A stretch of 64,000 nt of DNA, from NCBI RefSeq assembly GCF_032854445.1, contig NC_088301.1, positions 47,053,116-47,117,115 of the forward strand, read 5' to 3'. Both the position numbers and the translations under genes were made by a program. Positions 59,401 to 64,000 of this stretch are shown in pieces (within the stretch, counting starts at the first letter, position 1; the number at the start of each line of letters is the position of its first letter). The notes under the pieces were generated by a model. The model was not told where the DNA came from, ran no database searches, and was given only the letters and a program-made list of their open reading frames with translations. Origin of the DNA: Liolophura sinensis. Its lineage: Eukaryota > Mollusca > Polyplacophora > Chitonida > Chitonidae.

Positions 59401-61636
59401 ACACTTGAATGTCTGTTAAGATTTTGTTAAGTAATAATTTAGATTTTTGCACCTTGAATAAATTGGTTTGCCAGCTTCACTGAGAATAAACACATGTTTT
59501 CTATGAGCTCTCCACCGTGGGCCCCCAACGTCGTCTTCATCTGAAATTAGCTCCCTTGGACTGTCAGGATCTGGTCTGACCTGTGAAGCATTATCAACAT
59601 CTCCTGCCTTCAACTTTTCTAATGCGCCAGCCAAATCCTGACCATTTACCTGCAAAACAGAAGCACCCAATAATAATAAAAACATGACAAGGAGTTCTAT
59701 TTCAACTCTGTGTACAATAAATTACATACACTTGAACGGTATAATACATGTATGTGCGAGACAAGAGATGATGAACCAAAATCATAATGAAACACTGCTT
59801 TATTGGCTAATCCATTGCACACAGACAATAACCAGTATTAGGAGATATGAGATAATTTTAAAATATATCACTGAAAAACAACATATGGTTCTGAATTTTC
59901 AAGAAACCAGCTTCAGATTCATGAAGCTTCATGTCAGATTCATTCAGATTCATGTCTGCCAACACATGGATAGGATTCAAAAAGTCACCTGTGAATTAAT
60001 ATGCTTAAAACTGATTCACCATGTTTTCCAAAGTTGATATAAATACATGTAGAGGTAGAGGCTGACAATGTGTCATTAATCAACAGCTCAGGATTTTAAG
60101 TCCGGTGGCTGAGCACCTTAAGCATTGTAAAGGAGTAACTGGAAAAGACTGAGAGGCTATTATTGAATTACTGTTTTCGGCAACTTCACTTAGTGTCCAA
60201 CAGGAATTTAAATGGGAACAAGTCTAGCACAATTCCAGGGCTAGCCTTATAACAGTCTAACCCTATCATATCAATATGCTTTAACCTGGAAGATGGTGAG
60301 ATTACACTGAAGGATTTGGAGCATTCCATCAAAGTTATGCTCGGAATGTTCCCACATGTATTCTTAGAAAAACCCAAATATTGTTAGACCTTTTGCATAC
60401 CTTGTTAGATAGAAACTTGAAGATTAACATCAAAACTCTGGCTTAATGTCTTGACGTCAGTACATCTACTCTAGGAAAAACGTTGAATACAACCTCTTCA
60501 CCCACCCTTCCACACCAGATGTCTATAATTGCTACTAAGCTGGATTGTCATATCATATGCCCTGCTGCAATCAGAATTCTATGGAAAATATTATAGACAG
60601 AGAAAACCGTCACTGTAAATTGTGCCATATAATAGAAATATTTGTTCCAAGGGGTAGAATTCAATGTTTTCCTAGACAGATGCACCGATGTCAAAGCAAA
60701 GCCAAACATGGCAGTGGATGAAAATATCTAGCCGGAGTTTTGATGTTTATCTTCAGATTTCTCATCTAACAAGGTAGGCTAACGAGAAAAAAATATGTGG
60801 GGTTTACTAAGAAGACATGTAGGAACATTCTGCGCATAAGTTTACTGGAGTGCACATTTCACCAAGTTAAAGCATAGTGAAGTGGTTGGGCTAGACCATT
60901 ATGTATAAGGCTAGCCCTAGAATTATGCTAGAGCAAGCCATGACAATGCGAGTCCCAGTCCAAATTTTTAAAAGCAAACATAGTCATCAAACGATAGGCA
61001 TTGACTCAGATTATTTCCAGTCTATATCATTCAAATAAATATTTGAAACTATTACATGTAATTATATTATTGTTGATTTATTTATTTCATTATCACTGGT
61101 CGTTTTAGGCATTTTCGCTCCTATAACCATTAAAAGTAAAAACGACCCACGTGTTTCCTTATTTCAAATCTCTGTGCATATCATGCATCTGTCAAACTGA
61201 CAAACATTTAGGTACGCCACTTGTTTTGCAGCATGTCTGTTACAAAATAAAAATAAAAATAAAAAAAAAAACAACGAAGTTAAACGGATGTATAAAAGCA
61301 AATCTCTCGAAGGGCTCTTACTAAGATTTCATCTTGACTAGAATGTCCTTCATCCTCTGCTGACGGTGTCTCTGCCACAGTTAACACTTGATCATTGTCC
61401 GTCTCGGAAACTGCACCCTCTCTGGAGATAGCAGCAATGGACCCAGTTCGACGGCTTCCTTTTTTAACTTCGATATTGTTGTATGTATGAAGAGACAAAT
61501 CTTCATAAGAGTCTGCCGCTATGAGCATTCGATTAGCCCCCTCTCCTGGTGCAGGTGCATCACTTTCCACAAAATCCTGCTCCGACTCGGAACTACCCTG
61601 TTGTGTATGATCCGCCTCTTTCAGGGCGGCAGCCAT
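53458..61636 (-). CDS. MON1 vacuolar fusion protein homologue
   Basis: Seven exons, in order: 61636-61322, 59649-59453, 58268-57827, 55802-55627, 55035-54915, 54044-53763 and 53598-53458. All have GT/AG ends and matching phases, about 557 codons, close to human MON1A (555). Residues 1-105 (exon 1) are an acidic, variable leader. Then come HVFILSEAGKPIYSR and MGVMQALVSFVQDSKDSIRS of the first longin domain, LVTLVRMKKYYLHAMDLHLI and SWTPICLPKFEPSGFLHAHI in the middle, and DLRHFLYKSRSTSQYTSPEL with LRWIKREEDRLFIL at the C-terminus. MON1 pairs with CCZ1 as the exchange factor for Rab7 in endosome maturation and autophagy. Within exon 3, four single-base gains and one loss disturb the frame (58047-57930), while flanking code is excellent. 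Sequencing error is more likely than a dead gene. Confidence 0.93.
54485..54706 (-). mobile_element. SINE in MON1 intron 5, reverse orientation
   Basis: Minus-strand order: GTGAGGCTCTCACCAATGCG, GATTTCAAGTCCAGCTATTG, GGAAGGTCTGCCAGTAACCT, then GTGAAATATTCTTGAGTACA and a CGTAAAACACTG tail. The tRNA head is lost. Confidence 0.85.
56274..57360 (+). repeat. Nested satellite in MON1 intron 3: 17-bp units in blocks of about 245-270 bp
   Basis: The base unit resembles CACATGGGCACAGTCAA. Variants (CATATGGACA, CACATGAGCACAGCCAT) recur in fixed order, and the phrase CATATGGACAAAGTCAACA starts blocks at about 56289, 56533, 56800 and 57069. The array is open in several frames on the plus strand because units rarely make stops. 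It lies antisense to and inside a MON1 intron, so those frames are not genes. Confidence 0.95.
57644..57724 (+). mobile_element. SINE 3' fragment in MON1 intron 3
   Basis: CGGCCGCCATTACGTAACTG, AAATATCCTTGAATATGG and CATAAAACACCAATCAAA. Inserted antisense to the gene. Confidence 0.8.
59110..59309. other. Assembly gap of 200 N
   Basis: Exactly 200 N, a conventional size for a gap of unknown length. CACTGTTG occurs on both edges, and a 15-base inverted word (TTACCCTAAATGACC near 58909, GGTCATTTAGGGTAC near 59327) flanks it. It lies in MON1 intron 2. Frames reported across it are meaningless. Confidence 0.99.
60690..60835 (+). repeat. Dispersed repeat, copy 2
   Basis: Partner of 21095-21250, in MON1 intron 1. 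Shares TTTGATGTTTATCTTC, AATATGTGGG, TTTACTAAGAA and CATGTAGGAACA in order. Confidence 0.6.
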
Positions 61637-64000
61637 TTTCGAGCGTCGTTGTTGTTACAGTGGTCCAGGCTAAAATCTTAGATACCGAGAGTGGACTACA
61701 TTGAGAGGCGTTTCGAAGGTCAAAGTTCAATACGGTGGATACTGTTAAAACACAATGCAATCATGGTCGTTTATTTCACTTTTACCACCCATTCTAGATA
61801 CAAAAAAAAAAATATGACTAAGGTAGGCAGTTATTTAGTAAATGTCACACATATTCCGTCATTCAGTTAGTTAGAGCCTACAGGGCCTACAGCTGGACAC
61901 TACGTACATTTAGGCCTAAATGTGAACACATACATACACCTGAGTGCCTAAAATATCGATGCTTGATTGTTCATAAACCATAAATGAAGGGGAGGAGGGG
62001 TCGAGGTTATTAAAATTATGGGATTGTCCAAAAGATTTTAATATTAAAATAAATAAATAAATACCTTAAATAAATAATCATCTTTCTTATGCTGTGGGCC
62101 TACCGATACGATCAGTTTTTGTCTGTTTTTATGCCCATGATTAAATTGACTCAATATTATTAGTTACATGACATAGTGATAGGATACGCAAATATATGGA
62201 GTCAATAATCCTTACATTGGGAAAGGCGTCAGAGTTACATAATAATCTAATTACCTGTTCAAACGCCAGTGGGAGCACCTTGTATTCTGAATATATATAA
62301 ACTTTCTGTCTTAGTCTATGTATATTCATTCTTATTATTTATATTTATTAATATCAGCACTGGTTACCCTACCCATGGAGGTATATATATATATATATAT
62401 ACTGCTATGCTCTACCACACGAAATAAAGCTAGCTAGGGTTATTGGTAATAAAATAATGTAAAGTACCAGTAATACTATAAGTACATGTAGCTGTCCAAA
62501 CAAGTCTATACTTAATTTACTAAATGGAATAATTACTTTAGCTGTTTTATTTTATTTATTGGATTGGTGTTTTATGCCACACCTGTATTCATGAATATTT
62601 CACTTATATAAGTGAAATGAACCCGGAGGAACCCACAACCATACACAGGTTGCTGACGGACATTCCACTGCATGGCTGTTTTAATGAAGGCTACATGAAT
62701 GACTATTTTCTGTGGTAAGTGATTATAGGACCCACAAATTTAGACTTAGCTTACCCAAGGATTAAAGATTGTTACAGAGCAAAAGGCATCCTTGATACAT
62801 TTCAGATGGATCTGTTTTGCTTTTACACAAGTCAAATGTTCAAATTTTTTTATTTTTATGTTTTTATACTTTATCCTTGTAATCTAGTTACCGGTATTTA
62901 TTTGATAGTTGTTTAATATGGGTAGCATATTCAAGAAGGTTTATCTGATACCATGGTGGTCAGTTTTGTATTGGAAAGCTAGAGTCTGGGTTAAAACCAC
63001 TGACCTTTGAAAAGTTTGTGCAAACGAACTTTATGCACTGCAAGCCATATATGGTCGAATTGGTGGCTGTTCAAAACAACCCATCTCATATTGTTACCAA
63101 AGGTGACAACAATAAGAGCAAGACAGCAAATTCCTTGTCGATGTTCGAGACTGAATTTGCATGTCATTTTAATTCTGAGTGGCTGGAGTCACACAGCTTA
63201 CCACATAGCCATCTCCTACTCCCTAGCCTTATGTTACATAAAAGTCCACATCTGCATTAGCTATGGGCTAGTGGTCTCACTGATCTGATCGCACATTGAA
63301 AAATTGCAGAATTAAAGCATTGGACCAAAAATTTCACCCATGACTATTATTTATTCATTTTGTTTGATTCTGAGAGTTCTGTATATTTTAGAGATGTCTC
63401 TTGATGTTTGTTTGAAACGTAGGGTGATCCTATTGGAAATAAGTTTCAGCACTAAAAGTAGTCTTACTACCTTTATCTTTTTCTAAAATTGCACTTTTCT
63501 TCATGAATAATGAGATCAAATGTTAATAAAATACAATAGATACATAAAAATTACAAGAAACACATGGTTGTACGTAGTTTATTTTATTTAAATAGCCTAT
63601 GCAAAAGAAAAACAAGTAACAATAGTTCTGTTTGCAATACTTTAGGACAATTTTCACTTGCAGTTTTTCGATGGGTGAATCCCCCCACCCTCCCAAAAGT
63701 AAAAAATGAAAAATGATTGATATAGAATTTCATTCTCAGAGCATAACCAAAGTAGATTTTCTCCTTCCTTAAAGCCACAGGTATTAATTATTTTAATATT
63801 TAGTTACCATTGTTTGGATGGAAAGAAAAGCTATATAAAGTATGGAACAACAAAAACACATGGAACAATATATACGATCTAATCTCTCTTAAGGGACACA
63901 TCTCGACAGTTTTATTATGTTTAAACAAAACTGCTTTTGGTACAAGACTGGTTGGTCTTTAACTCAATGCAACAATTGATTCTTAAAAATTTATAGAAAA
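61637..64000. other. Upstream of MON1, no recognisable gene
   Basis: The sequence just above 61637 on the minus strand is the presumed MON1 5' UTR and promoter. No TATA box is evident. Beyond lie a (TA)n tract at about 62382-62401 and a SINE. Overlapping frames at 63007-63288 resemble no family I know. Confidence 0.45.
62555..62685 (-). mobile_element. SINE 3' part, reverse orientation
   Basis: Minus-strand order: CAACCTGTGTATGGTTGTGG, GGTTCCTCCGGGTTCA, GTGAAATATTCATGAATACA, GGTGTGGCATAAAACACCAA. Confidence 0.8.

Noticed and set aside
59055-59402. ORFs running through the N gap
   Set aside because: Translation of unknown bases. Nothing supports coding there.
61388-61681. Plus-strand ORF opposite MON1 exon 1
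   Set aside because: Shadow of the MON1 coding exon on the minus strand.

Overview
The window is nuclear DNA of a marine invertebrate, most likely a mollusc or close lophotrochozoan. It is intron-rich and AT-leaning. It is littered with tRNA-headed SINEs whose tails read GAGTACGGCGTAAAACACC plus (AAAT)n, with small inverted-repeat elements, and with minisatellites. There is no prokaryotic feature. Names are assigned from motifs and remembered family sequences, with no database search.

Layout. (1) 1-16134 is repeat-rich. A broken hAT/ZMYM1-type transposon (about 2895-5812) precedes scattered, decayed exons (7525-14016) of a multicopy C2H2 zinc-finger gene family, one exon of which looks CIDE-N-like. 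Short inverted repeats near 2719-2790 and 14820-15013 may be the ends of one nested mobile unit. (2) 16135-47486 holds the main find: four consecutive plus-strand genes (A-D) for small single-pass membrane proteins of the Shisa-like/STMC6 type. Each has four coding exons, a 52-bp first coding exon and intron phases 1, 2, 1. Each protein has a signal peptide, a short cysteine-pair ectodomain, one membrane span and a divergent tail. A and B carry PPxY motifs. C has a 722-residue Ser/Thr/Pro tail made of about 31 units of 22 residues. D has a short basic tail. A related upstream module containing TGACGTCA lies before B, C and D. (3) 47487-53457 shows no convincing gene. (4) 53458-61636 (minus strand) is a seven-exon MON1 vacuolar-fusion gene, clearly recognised. 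Its third exon carries a cluster of single-base frame changes, intron 3 holds a nested 17-bp satellite, and intron 2 holds a 200-N assembly gap. (5) 61637-64000 shows no recognisable gene.

How the genes work. MON1 is the housekeeping anchor: with CCZ1 it activates Rab7 on late endosomes. The A-D array looks like a lineage-specific expansion of membrane adaptors. PPxY tails in this superfamily are expected to bind WW-domain proteins such as NEDD4-type ubiquitin ligases. The array appears to have kept the ectodomain frame while exchanging or expanding the cytoplasmic exon.
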